DNA of 64,000 bases from assembly GCA_028689615.1 (NCBI GenBank), contig JAQVCV010000006.1, forward strand, positions 1-64,000. Reading direction: 5' to 3'. Every line of letters starts with the position of its first letter. Position 1 is the first letter of the stretch. This DNA is from Bacteroidales bacterium (GTDB taxonomy: Bacteria > Bacteroidota > Bacteroidia > Bacteroidales > TTA-H9). Below the pieces are notes generated by a model, which saw only the letters and a list, made by a program, of their open reading frames with translations, had not been told where the DNA came from and searched no databases. A program made the position numbers and the translations under genes. Shown here piece after piece: positions 45,570-53,468 of the stretch.

Positions 45570-47209
45570 AACAAAGTTTGTATTAATTGTTGCACACTTC
45601 CGTTTGACAGAATCTTAAACAGCTTATTGTCATTAATAATCATTAAAACCTGAGAGTTGATTGTATCAGAGAACGGGACGTTAACTGCTACCACCTTCCC
45701 ATCAAAAAGCAACACAATTTGTGGGACCTCTGTATGCCCTACAACAATTCTGTCAACATCAAATTGTTTCAATGTAAGATCAACAATACTGTCAGTAATT
45801 GATTTGGTTGTATCAAAGTTTTTAAAGTAAGACCGGCTCCATAATGGACCTTTGTCGAGCATGAGCAATCGTTCAGTTTCAGATATTGAAGGGACAGGCG
45901 AAGTAAAAAAATTCTTAACAAGGTAATTTATCGAATCAAGAGGCAATTTACTTTCTAACAATTCTTTGCTAACTCCTGCATGAACAAACAGTGTTTTCCC
46001 TGATCGAAACATGGCTGGCCTGGTTCGCATAAATTTGCCCAGGTAGGATTCCATGGAAAACAGTTCGTTGGAACTATAATTGAAATAGCGCCACAGGTTC
46101 GTATAATTTGAATGGACATAAGATATATCGCCAACCAGCAACAACTCCTCATGATTGCCCAGCAGATATACCACCTCTCCCCCACTCTCTTTTGCCTGGA
46201 TCATGAGATCGTGAACAAACCACAAAGTTTGGGTTACCTCATCACCCCGGTCAACCAAATCCCCAATAAATATCAAGCGGTTTTTTCGATAACTCCATCT
46301 TGAAGAATTGTCAACAATACCTGCATTCTTAAGAAGCCCGAGCAATTGCTTTAACTGTCCGTGTACATCGCCAACAACAACTATAGTATCACTCTTATCG
46401 CTTTGATAATTGTTGTTAACAAGAGTCATGTCACTCATTATGACTCTATTACAATGCATTTGGCGATCGTAAAAAACAACTTGAGGCTTTTTCTCAACAA
46501 TCGTATCTACCCGAAAGGTTTTTCGTTGGGCAGAATCGTGATAAAACCACGAGATTTTATATGTTAGACTATCAAAATCAACCACATAAGGACCATCTTT
46601 GAATGATGGCCATAATGCTGAAGCATTCTGAACCTGCAACATCGATTGCAAATAATTGTATAAAATAGGTAATCTCTCACCATCCACTTTGCTCATTATG
46701 CTTTTGCCGGAATGATCGCGTTTTGCTATACGTGCACCGGCTTCAACCAATAAACGAGCCATCCTTATGTCGTTTTCGGGTCGAATAAAATGAAGAGAAA
46801 TGCGTCCAAGTTGATCTTCCTGATTTGGGTTTGCTCCGGCCATGATCAATTTCCTGACAATCTGCCTGTTGTTAATATAAACAGCAGACCCGAGCGGGGT
46901 TCGTGCATAACTTGAAAAATTTGGAGAAGCTCCAGCAAGAAGCAAGCAGTCAACTATTTCTTCTCTGCCACTATGGATAGCAAAAGTTAACAGAGTGTTC
47001 TTCTTCCTTTTATCCGCAAAAATATCAGGAGTTTGATATTCAGACAACAATGATCGCACTTCATGCGGAGTTCCTTTTTTAATTGCATTGACTAATTCAG
47101 TTGAGGCAACAGTTGGGGAGGTTGCAATTACCTGGGTTTTAGGTTTCAAATTAAAAACCAGCAAAAAAACAATCACCAACAAACACTTACGATTCAAATT
47201 ATCAATCAT
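45566..47209 (-). CDS. exported ankyrin-repeat / PPP-family metallophosphatase
   Basis: 547 residues. N-terminal hydrophobic signal (LLVIVFLLVFNLK), four or so ankyrin repeats at residues about 35-180 (NTLLTFAIHSGREEIVDCLLLAGASPN and similar), a linker, then a calcineurin-like Ser/Thr phosphatase: VVVGDVHGQ (280), FIGDLVDRG (316), LLGNHE (351), FVHAGV (410) and VVGHTEVPQ (491). All PPP metal ligands are present. The ankyrin-PPP fusion with a signal peptide is unusual. It is joined by ATGA overlaps to a CotH-like kinase on each side, which suggests it removes the phosphates those kinases add. Confidence 0.85.
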   Translation of the reverse strand: MIDNLNRKCLLVIVFLLVFNLKPKTQVIATSPTVASTELVNAIKKGTPHEVRSLLSEYQTPDIFADKRKKNTLLTFAIHSGREEIVDCLLLAGASPNFSSYARTPLGSAVYINNRQIVRKLIMAGANPNQEDQLGRISLHFIRPENDIRMARLLVEAGARIAKRDHSGKSIMSKVDGERLPILYNYLQSMLQVQNASALWPSFKDGPYVVDFDSLTYKISWFYHDSAQRKTFRVDTIVEKKPQVVFYDRQMHCNRVIMSDMTLVNNNYQSDKSDTIVVVGDVHGQLKQLLGLLKNAGIVDNSSRWSYRKNRLIFIGDLVDRGDEVTQTLWFVHDLMIQAKESGGEVVYLLGNHEELLLVGDISYVHSNYTNLWRYFNYSSNELFSMESYLGKFMRTRPAMFRSGKTLFVHAGVSKELLESKLPLDSINYLVKNFFTSPVPSISETERLLMLDKGPLWSRSYFKNFDTTKSITDSIVDLTLKQFDVDRIVVGHTEVPQIVLLFDGKVVAVNVPFSDTINSQVLMIINDNKLFKILSNGSVQQLIQTLL

Positions 47210-48225
47210 AGTTTAGGCACCTCCATGCATTCTCGATTTAGTAACTTGATACCGTAGGATGGATCATCCACAATATCCCAAAAATCGTCGAGATATTTGA
47301 GCATCCTTTTTCTGGTGCTCTCTGTTAAAAAGTCAGCATTTTGGATTAAAAGGTCGATAGCAGGCTTTTTCTCTCTGTAAGCCTTAAAAGCAGCTTTCCA
47401 GGTACTATCATCCTGACAATAACCCAAAAAAAGTCTTTGCCTGACATTTGCCAGTTCATATTTTGGGTTAGGGATGGCATAAGGAGCAGACACCAAACCA
47501 CTCCAGTCGAAATCGTATGGGATCATTATTGGAGGAAGGTGTGGATTGGTACTTAAAAGCTCAATGTTATGAGGTTCGGTGACTGACCAGTCGGTATTGC
47601 CGATCATGTATTGAAACAAGTCAACCAATACCATATTGCTTATATCAGTTTCCAAAGCGCTGATACCGGAGGCATTCCATATCTTACCTCTATTCCTAAT
47701 CGCCAAAGCATCATCGTCTTCGATAAAAAAGGCCGGCATACGGGTGGTATCAGCAACGCCATCCATTGTTGAAACTAAAGCCAAATCAATCAGGCGTACT
47801 TTAAAACTAAAAGGGGTGATAATATTAAAGATTTTATAAGCGAGGTATTCCTTTAACAAACAGGATACATGCTCCTTTGATCCAGGTTTGCAAGGCATTA
47901 CCAATTTGAGCTTGTCCTGATGGTTGAATATTGTTTCTTTAACCTCTTTTTTCGCGAAATTAACCAGCAAGGGTGGATTAGCGCAATTGCGACGGTCGCA
48001 CCTGAATTTCCCCCTTTTTCGCACCCTCACATGAAGCTCGGTTGCGGATATCCTTAATAATCCGGGATGGTATTTAGGATCGGTGCAAAGCTCGCTATAG
48101 ACAGAATCGGCAGAAAATTTCAGGACAATTTGAAGGGCAGAATCGCTGTTAAACAATTGGGGATTGGATTGTGAACTGGAAAAATACCCTGTTAACACGA
48201 GGCTAAGTAAGAACAGATATCTCAT
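47206..48225 (-). CDS. secreted CotH-like kinase, first copy
   Basis: 339 residues from the ATG at 48223-48225 (MRYLFLLSLVL); the track start is a TTG. Signal peptide, then the same set of motifs as the downstream paralogue: RKRGKFRCDRR, DKLKLVMPC, LLKEYLAYKIFNIITPFSFKVRL, IGNTDWSVTEPHNIELL and IPYDFDWSGLVSAPYAIPNP. The paralogues share roughly the whole length by eye but differ at many positions, an old duplication. Starts 11 bases after the DUF4956 stop and overlaps the phosphatase gene by ATGA. Predicted to act outside the cytoplasm. Confidence 0.65.
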   Translation of the reverse strand: MRYLFLLSLVLTGYFSSSQSNPQLFNSDSALQIVLKFSADSVYSELCTDPKYHPGLLRISATELHVRVRKRGKFRCDRRNCANPPLLVNFAKKEVKETIFNHQDKLKLVMPCKPGSKEHVSCLLKEYLAYKIFNIITPFSFKVRLIDLALVSTMDGVADTTRMPAFFIEDDDALAIRNRGKIWNASGISALETDISNMVLVDLFQYMIGNTDWSVTEPHNIELLSTNPHLPPIMIPYDFDWSGLVSAPYAIPNPKYELANVRQRLFLGYCQDDSTWKAAFKAYREKKPAIDLLIQNADFLTESTRKRMLKYLDDFWDIVDDPSYGIKLLNRECMEVPKL

Positions 48226-48236
48226 CAAACCAATTG

Positions 48237-48899
48237 TTAAAAATTATTGGAATCCAAAGCCTTTTCTTCCGCAAACCCCATCTTTTTCTTATCATAAAAG
48301 TAATAGATGATCAACTTCACGTTATCTTTGGCAAAATCGATCTGCCCCACCTCTACCCTGTTTATTTTCAGTCCTGTACGTCGTTCCAAATCATCGATAA
48401 AGAGCCTCTTGTTCTGCGGTTTAATATATTCTAAATTATCATATATAACAGTCTTGCTTGATTCATGACGATACATCCAGAAGTATTCTCCAGACCATAA
48501 TATAATGATAATAACAGCATTAGTAAATATGAGTTCTGCAATGGTAATTCCAGAGGAGAGTGCATTGATAATTGAAACACCAATAACAACAAACAGGTAA
48601 GTCATTTCTTTGATAGGAATCGTGTCGGTTCGGTAACGTATAATCCCAAACACAGCGAAAAGGCCCAACGCAAATCCGAGTTGCAGTCGAACATTTTCCA
48701 GCAGATAAGACAATGAGAACACCACCATTCCTATGAGCATGTAAGTGAAAAGATAGTCTTTACGACGTGCGGTTGAGTAGTACACATACCGAACTATAAC
48801 AATAAGCATCAGGAAATTGAATACCATTCTTAACACCAGCTCAAGCAAACTGGCTGAATCAAAGACAGGTGTTCCAAACAAAATATACTCTGAGAACAT
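48237..48899 (-). CDS. DUF4956 integral membrane protein
   Basis: 220 residues with four membrane segments (FNFLMLIVIVRYVYY, FTYMLIGMVVFSLSYLL, LGFALGLFAVFGIIRYRT, VSIINALSSGITIAELIFTNAVIIIILW) and a cytoplasmic-looking C-terminal domain of about 80 residues. The GLFAVFGIIRYRTDTIPIKEMTYLFVVIG core is the DUF4956 signature. In other bacteria DUF4956 genes often lie beside VTC-domain polyphosphate polymerase and CotH genes; here it heads the kinase-phosphatase operon and no VTC gene is present. Likely the membrane partner of the system. Confidence 0.85.
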   Translation of the reverse strand: MFSEYILFGTPVFDSASLLELVLRMVFNFLMLIVIVRYVYYSTARRKDYLFTYMLIGMVVFSLSYLLENVRLQLGFALGLFAVFGIIRYRTDTIPIKEMTYLFVVIGVSIINALSSGITIAELIFTNAVIIIILWSGEYFWMYRHESSKTVIYDNLEYIKPQNKRLFIDDLERRTGLKINRVEVGQIDFAKDNVKLIIYYFYDKKKMGFAEEKALDSNNF

Positions 48900-48907
48900 T
48901 GTTTGAT

Positions 48908-48915
48908 CAAATTTA
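48908..48915 (-). promoter_or_regulatory. -7 box of DUF4956-kinase-phosphatase operon
   Basis: TAAATTTG on the minus strand, 8 bases from the DUF4956 ATG. Confidence 0.6.
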
Positions 48916-48950
48916 CAATTAGCAATGCGAAGATAACGAATTTGGAATTA

Positions 48951-48984
48951 AAAAAAGCGTCGTGAAAACAATTCACGACGCTTT
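48951..48984 (-). terminator. terminator of Omp28-like gene
   Basis: AAAGCGTCGTGAA / TTCACGACGCTTT 13-bp stem; T-run on the minus strand. It separates the Omp28-like gene from the kinase operon. Confidence 0.9.
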
Positions 48985-49004
48985 GTTATTCAGCAATATA
49001 CGAC

Positions 49005-50696
49005 TTATCGTTGTATGAACACCTTTTTCACAAGTACACCGTTGTCAGTTTGCATCCTTAATAGGTAAATCCCATTGGGGAGGCCGCTCACATCGAGGGA
49101 GAGATCGTGATTTCCAGCATTGAGATTGCCATATGAAGATTTGAAGATTTCCTTTCCGGTGAGATCAGAAATGATTTGAATTACACTGGATGCACTTTTC
49201 AGTGAGAGATCGATGCTTAGAAAATCTGAAGCAGGATTCGGATGAACTGAAAGTGAAGGCTCAACTGATCGATTAGCGATTCCAACATAACTGTCAACAT
49301 AAAACTGTGTAAATGACTCATAGCCAAATTTATTGGCTACAAAGAAATTATGACCTTCTGAATCAAACAGTTTTACAAAACCAATACCGTTATCGCAGCA
49401 GAGACCGTTGCCACCGGCATCGAGCGCGTGAAAAGTATAACAGGTATTGATAGGAAGCTGGATAGTATCTTTGTAGAGTGTTGATTGGTTGGGATAAGGA
49501 CCGCCCTGTTCCACAACATCACCATTAACATCCCGTATTTCCCAAGTAAAATCAGCAGGAGATTTGTCGGTTTTTACCTGAACAATAACATCAGGAACTG
49601 CCTTAAATCCCATAGGAATTACAACTGTAAGAGTATCATTTTCAGGATACTCATCGGCAGAGCCATTCGGCATTTCAGACCAAACTTTAAGCACGTTGTT
49701 TTCCTCAAGATCAAAATTGTAAGCCGGCAAGGTAAGGATAGATTTTTTAAAGACACCCAGATTCCCGGTATAGTTATAAACCATAGGGGTTCCGTCGTTA
49801 ACCTGATATTTAACGATGGTTTGTGACAGGCTGTTTTGGCCATTATTTCTGAGAGTTACGACTGGTTCAACCATTCCAAAACAGTTGGCCGGTGCCAGAT
49901 TTTCAATTAGCAGAATCTCAGCATCGTTGCTGTAAAGCGGAGTTACCTCATCCGTTTTGCTGTTTGCGGCTTGATAAACCTCTTTTGTCTGATTGTTTTG
50001 AACAAAACCGATCGCGGCCAATTCTGATGGTGTGAATACATTTGCGAGTTTCCAATCACCTTCAATCACATAATAATCACCTGATTCCATGGTAGGCAAA
50101 GTGGTTCCGGCGAAACCCGGGAGCATTTTCTTAAGCACATTGTAAAAATCTTTTTCACCATTTGAACCAGGTGCAGAATTGTAATGCATATGCTTCTCTA
50201 TAACAGCCAGATGTCCAATCATCGGCGAGCCGGTCATTGTAGCAGTGGCCTTGATGAGCATCAGCAAGTGCAAAGTATCCTGAGTAGAATTTAAGGTGTG
50301 TTTAATTTCGATTTCACAAGGAGAAGGCATTGCATATCTGGCGTTAACGGTATTGATGTTCCATCCGGTAGGAAATCCCGAGAAATAATTACCATCAAGC
50401 ACTGAATGAGGAACACCGGTTACACCATAATAACTTACTCGGGCACTGGGATCTTCAGTATTATGCAAATACATAGGATCGTAACCAGGCCATGAAACGT
50501 GGTAGTTGATTGACGTAATTTTCTCAGGGTTCGAGGTTAACAGATTATGAATCCATGGGTTTTGGCTTGCACAAGGCCCGCAGGAGGCTTGTGTAAACTC
50601 TTCAAGCAATACAAGGCGTTGAGATTTTGGGGCTTGCCCATACACCATCGTAATTGAAACCACCAGAATGGCGGCAAACGAGACAAGAGATTTCAT
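49005..50696 (-). CDS. Omp28-like protein with type IX sorting domain
   Basis: 563 residues. Signal peptide (MKSLVSFAAILVVSITMVYG), then a thioredoxin-like Omp28 domain with LLEEFTQASCGPCASQNPW (CxxC at about residues 39-42) and GVTGVPHSVLDGN. The C-terminal 80 residues (SVHPNPASDFLSIDLSL ... GIYLLRMQTDNGVLVKKVFIQR) are a type IX secretion sorting domain. So it is a cell-surface or secreted protein with a possible redox centre. It diverges from another type IX cargo gene. Confidence 0.9.
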   Translation of the reverse strand: MKSLVSFAAILVVSITMVYGQAPKSQRLVLLEEFTQASCGPCASQNPWIHNLLTSNPEKITSINYHVSWPGYDPMYLHNTEDPSARVSYYGVTGVPHSVLDGNYFSGFPTGWNINTVNARYAMPSPCEIEIKHTLNSTQDTLHLLMLIKATATMTGSPMIGHLAVIEKHMHYNSAPGSNGEKDFYNVLKKMLPGFAGTTLPTMESGDYYVIEGDWKLANVFTPSELAAIGFVQNNQTKEVYQAANSKTDEVTPLYSNDAEILLIENLAPANCFGMVEPVVTLRNNGQNSLSQTIVKYQVNDGTPMVYNYTGNLGVFKKSILTLPAYNFDLEENNVLKVWSEMPNGSADEYPENDTLTVVIPMGFKAVPDVIVQVKTDKSPADFTWEIRDVNGDVVEQGGPYPNQSTLYKDTIQLPINTCYTFHALDAGGNGLCCDNGIGFVKLFDSEGHNFFVANKFGYESFTQFYVDSYVGIANRSVEPSLSVHPNPASDFLSIDLSLKSASSVIQIISDLTGKEIFKSSYGNLNAGNHDLSLDVSGLPNGIYLLRMQTDNGVLVKKVFIQR

Positions 50697-50794
50697 ATAA
50701 AAAAATTTGGTTAAAGTATTTAGAGCAAAGGTATAAAAACATCAAGAATGAAGCGAAATGCCTGCAGAAAAAAGATCAAATAGAGAAAAACAAG

Positions 50795-50802
50795 TATATT
50801 TG
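50795..50802 (+). promoter_or_regulatory. -7 box of duplicated-domain type IX gene
   Basis: TATATTTG, 39 bases before the ATG at 50842. Confidence 0.6.
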
Positions 50803-50841
50803 CGAGCCAAACATTTTATATTACAAACCTATTCAAAATCT

Positions 50842-51942
50842 ATGAAAAGAATCGTTACGCTAATGTCGGCTCTGGCTGTATTGAGTGCCGGTGCTCAAAA
50901 TTATCAGGTTCTCAACAAATTAGGAGAACCACTAACAAATGGCACCACCATAACCATGGGAGGAGCCGTTGGACCAACTGCCGGTGTTGCCCATTTGGAT
51001 GTAAAAAACGTTGGTTCAGAACCACTCAACCTGATGGCAAAGAAAATTGTCATTACCTCAGATCCTAATCAGGTTACAATGTTTTGCTGGAAATATTGTT
51101 ATCCCCCATTTGTTACCAATCCGACCGATACAGTTGTGCTTTTACCCGATTCTGTTTTCTCCGGATTCTCTGCTGATTTCATCTCCCCTCAGGATGTTTA
51201 TCTCCCAATTGAGGTTCGTTACGTAATTTTCAAAGCTGAAGATCCCAACGACAGCATCTCCTTCTCTTACCGTTACATTCCTTCCAGTTTTCAAATGAAA
51301 CATGGCAACGAACTGCTCTCGTCTGAGTCAGTTGTTGAAGTAACAGCCCCTGTGGTTGATGAAGCTAAAGTTGAAATTCACCTGCAGAATGTTTCCAATG
51401 CATCGGCAGATGTTTTGGTAAGACGTACCGATTTGAGCACCCTGGCCGGAGCCGCTAATTATTTCTGCTGGAAGGAGTGTTACAGCCCAAGCGTCTTTGT
51501 TTCACCTGATGACCAATTCGTTACCATTGCACCTGGTGCCACTACCGAAAACTTCAGCGGACACTACATGGCCAACAACCAATTCGGATCGTCAGTAACA
51601 CGTTACACTTTCTTTGACAAGCGCAACCCTGCTGACTCAACATGGTTTCTTGTCAGATATACTACAGATGGTACTGGCGTTTCTGATTTACAAAACAATA
51701 CTTTCAATTGTAGGCCAAACCCTGCTACCAATCAAGTGACCATATCCTTCAACCAATCGATTGCTGATGGCAACTTGAACATTTACAACCTTAACGGAAC
51801 ATTAATCCGTTCTATTCAACTAGAGAACGGAATGTCTGAGCTTGGGATATCGGTATCAGACCTTGCTAGCGGAGTGTATTTCTACACAATTGAAACCGCC
51901 GGCAAGCGCCTTGCTGCCAACAAACTTGTTATAGCCAGGTAA
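50842..51942 (+). CDS. type IX-sorted protein with two related cysteine-bearing domains
   Basis: 366 residues from the ATG at 50842 (MKRIVTLMSALAVLSAGAQ), a signal peptide; the longer track start is upstream of the promoter. The body is two similar beta-rich domains of about 130 residues each, with matching hallmarks: MFCWKYCYPPFVTNP in the first and YFCWKECYSPSVFVS in the second, each followed by RY(V/T)(I/F)F. The C-terminal 80 residues (NCRPNPATNQVTISF ... LAANKLVIAR) are a type IX sorting domain. The paired Cys may form a disulfide. Function unknown. Confidence 0.8.
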   Translation: MKRIVTLMSALAVLSAGAQNYQVLNKLGEPLTNGTTITMGGAVGPTAGVAHLDVKNVGSEPLNLMAKKIVITSDPNQVTMFCWKYCYPPFVTNPTDTVVLLPDSVFSGFSADFISPQDVYLPIEVRYVIFKAEDPNDSISFSYRYIPSSFQMKHGNELLSSESVVEVTAPVVDEAKVEIHLQNVSNASADVLVRRTDLSTLAGAANYFCWKECYSPSVFVSPDDQFVTIAPGATTENFSGHYMANNQFGSSVTRYTFFDKRNPADSTWFLVRYTTDGTGVSDLQNNTFNCRPNPATNQVTISFNQSIADGNLNIYNLNGTLIRSIQLENGMSELGISVSDLASGVYFYTIETAGKRLAANKLVIAR

Positions 51943-51974
51943 TTACAGGCTAAAACTTCAATAAATCAATGAAG

Positions 51975-52012
51975 CAGGGAAATCACAACAAGGATTTCCC
52001 TGTTTTCTTTTC
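51975..52012 (+). terminator. terminator of duplicated-domain gene
   Basis: CAGGGAAATC / GATTTCCCTG stem, 8-base loop, then TTTTCTTTT. Confidence 0.8.
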
Positions 52013-52013
52013 G

Positions 52014-52021
52014 TAAGTTTG
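52014..52021 (+). promoter_or_regulatory. -7 box of LytS-like gene
   Basis: TAAGTTTG, 29 bases before the ATG at 52051. Confidence 0.6.
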
Positions 52022-52050
52022 CATTCAGACTTAACAAAGCCCTTTTGAGG

Positions 52051-52761
52051 ATGGACTATTGCTCGATAATGTTGATTGTTGTTCTGTTTCTGGTGTTGGT
52101 TTTCTTTTTTTATCAACATTATAAACCAAACGTATCACAAAAGAACAGCTTGCTTCAAACCCTGCATCTTGTTCAATATCGCTATCAATGCGATCCTCAT
52201 TGCCTTCTAAATCAGATAAACAGCCTTGCCTCTCAAACAACAAGATTAAATTCCAATGAGTTGCAAACGCGAATAATCGAATTTGGGAGAGGCTTGAGAA
52301 GAAACTTAACCTATTCGACCCAGATATTGCAAACTATAAACCAGCAGATTGAGGAATCTGAGATGGTTATTAAAAGAGAATATAGCCAAACAATTCCACC
52401 TGTAAATTTGAATTGTAGTTTGGAAACCACTGATATTGTTTGGCAGTTGCTCCCTTCGCATATCCTCCCCAACCTTGTAAAAGCTATCCTGAGAGCCAAC
52501 AACCAAAACCAGATAAAGGAGATTCGCATTGAGTTCAGAATGTTAGCACAAGATGTTCTTATCACCTTTAACCCCATCCCCCACGCGCGTTTTGAGCTGC
52601 CAAAAGGGTTACCATTTGAGTTGCTTTGTGCCCAGAAAAACTACTTCAACTCAGTTGTAAAAAATTCATTTTCAATAAATTTTGATAACTCAAACCCTGT
52701 TAATTGCTCTTTTAAAGTTACCTATAATACCCGTGCCAACAGGTTCGGTTCTACAAAATGA
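52051..52761 (+). CDS. degenerate LytS-type histidine-kinase-like membrane protein
   Basis: 236 residues from the ATG at 52051; the track uses a TTG two codons earlier. One N-terminal membrane segment (IMLIVVLFLVLVFFFY), then YRYQCDPHCLLNQINSLAS, which matches the QxxPHFLFNxLN phosphoacceptor motif of LytS/YehU kinases with His kept. The C-terminal part (LLPSHILPNLVKAILRANN) resembles the N-box, with the usual VENA changed to VKAI, and no recognisable glycine-rich ATP lid follows. So ATP binding is doubtful and it may be a pseudokinase. It overlaps trmH by ATGA. Confidence 0.65.
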   Translation: MDYCSIMLIVVLFLVLVFFFYQHYKPNVSQKNSLLQTLHLVQYRYQCDPHCLLNQINSLASQTTRLNSNELQTRIIEFGRGLRRNLTYSTQILQTINQQIEESEMVIKREYSQTIPPVNLNCSLETTDIVWQLLPSHILPNLVKAILRANNQNQIKEIRIEFRMLAQDVLITFNPIPHARFELPKGLPFELLCAQKNYFNSVVKNSFSINFDNSNPVNCSFKVTYNTRANRFGSTK

Positions 52762-53468
52762 TTATGGATACACATAAAAAACTTCAACTCATTCAATATC
52801 TGGAAACTTTCCTGACCGAATCCAGAAAAAGCCGCTTTGACGAAGTTATCAGGCACCGTATGCGTCATCTGACAGTAGTCCTCGAAAACGTATATCAATC
52901 ACACAATACAAGTGCTGTGCTTCGTAGTGCCGATTGCCTTGGAATACAAGATGTTCATATTATCGAAAACAACAACAATTACCAGATAAATCCCGATGTA
53001 GCACTGGGAGCATCAAAATGGCTGTCGATACACCGTTACAACGGAGAAAAAAACAACACCCCATCAGCCTACAAATGGTTAAAAAACAACGGTTACGCCG
53101 TTTTTGCCACAACTCCACACACACAAAGCTGTACCTTAGAAGACCTCCCTGTAAACAGGCCTTTGGCTCTCGTTTTCGGAACTGAAAAGCAGGGACTGAC
53201 AGATTGGGCCATCGAAAACGCCGACGGGTGGGTTAGAATCCCCATGGTTGGTTTTACTGAAAGTTTCAACATTTCAGTTTCTGCAGCCCTTTGCATGCAT
53301 TATCTGGCCGACAAAATACGCAAGAACATTCCCGGATGGGAAATACGACCAAAAGAACTGTTGGACATCAGGTTAGAATGGATTAGGAACAGCATCGACC
53401 GTTGTGAACTGCTTGAGGAGCGTTTTTTTGAGAAAAATGCAAAACCTCAGCCTAGCTTACTAAAATAA
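52758..53468 (+). CDS. trmH: tRNA (guanosine-2'-O-)-methyltransferase
   Basis: 236 residues. SpoU/TrmH fold with the deep trefoil knot: N-terminal VLENVYQSHNTSAVLRSADCLGIQDVHII, LALVFGTEKQGLTDWAIENADG and IPMVGFTESFNISVSAALCMHYL (the three SpoU motifs). Methylates G18 in the D loop of tRNAs with S-adenosylmethionine. The ATG at 52758 overlaps the stop of the upstream gene; ATG at 52764 is an alternative. Its last 22 bases overlap the end of murD on the other strand. Confidence 0.92.
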   Translation: MIMDTHKKLQLIQYLETFLTESRKSRFDEVIRHRMRHLTVVLENVYQSHNTSAVLRSADCLGIQDVHIIENNNNYQINPDVALGASKWLSIHRYNGEKNNTPSAYKWLKNNGYAVFATTPHTQSCTLEDLPVNRPLALVFGTEKQGLTDWAIENADGWVRIPMVGFTESFNISVSAALCMHYLADKIRKNIPGWEIRPKELLDIRLEWIRNSIDRCELLEERFFEKNAKPQPSLLK

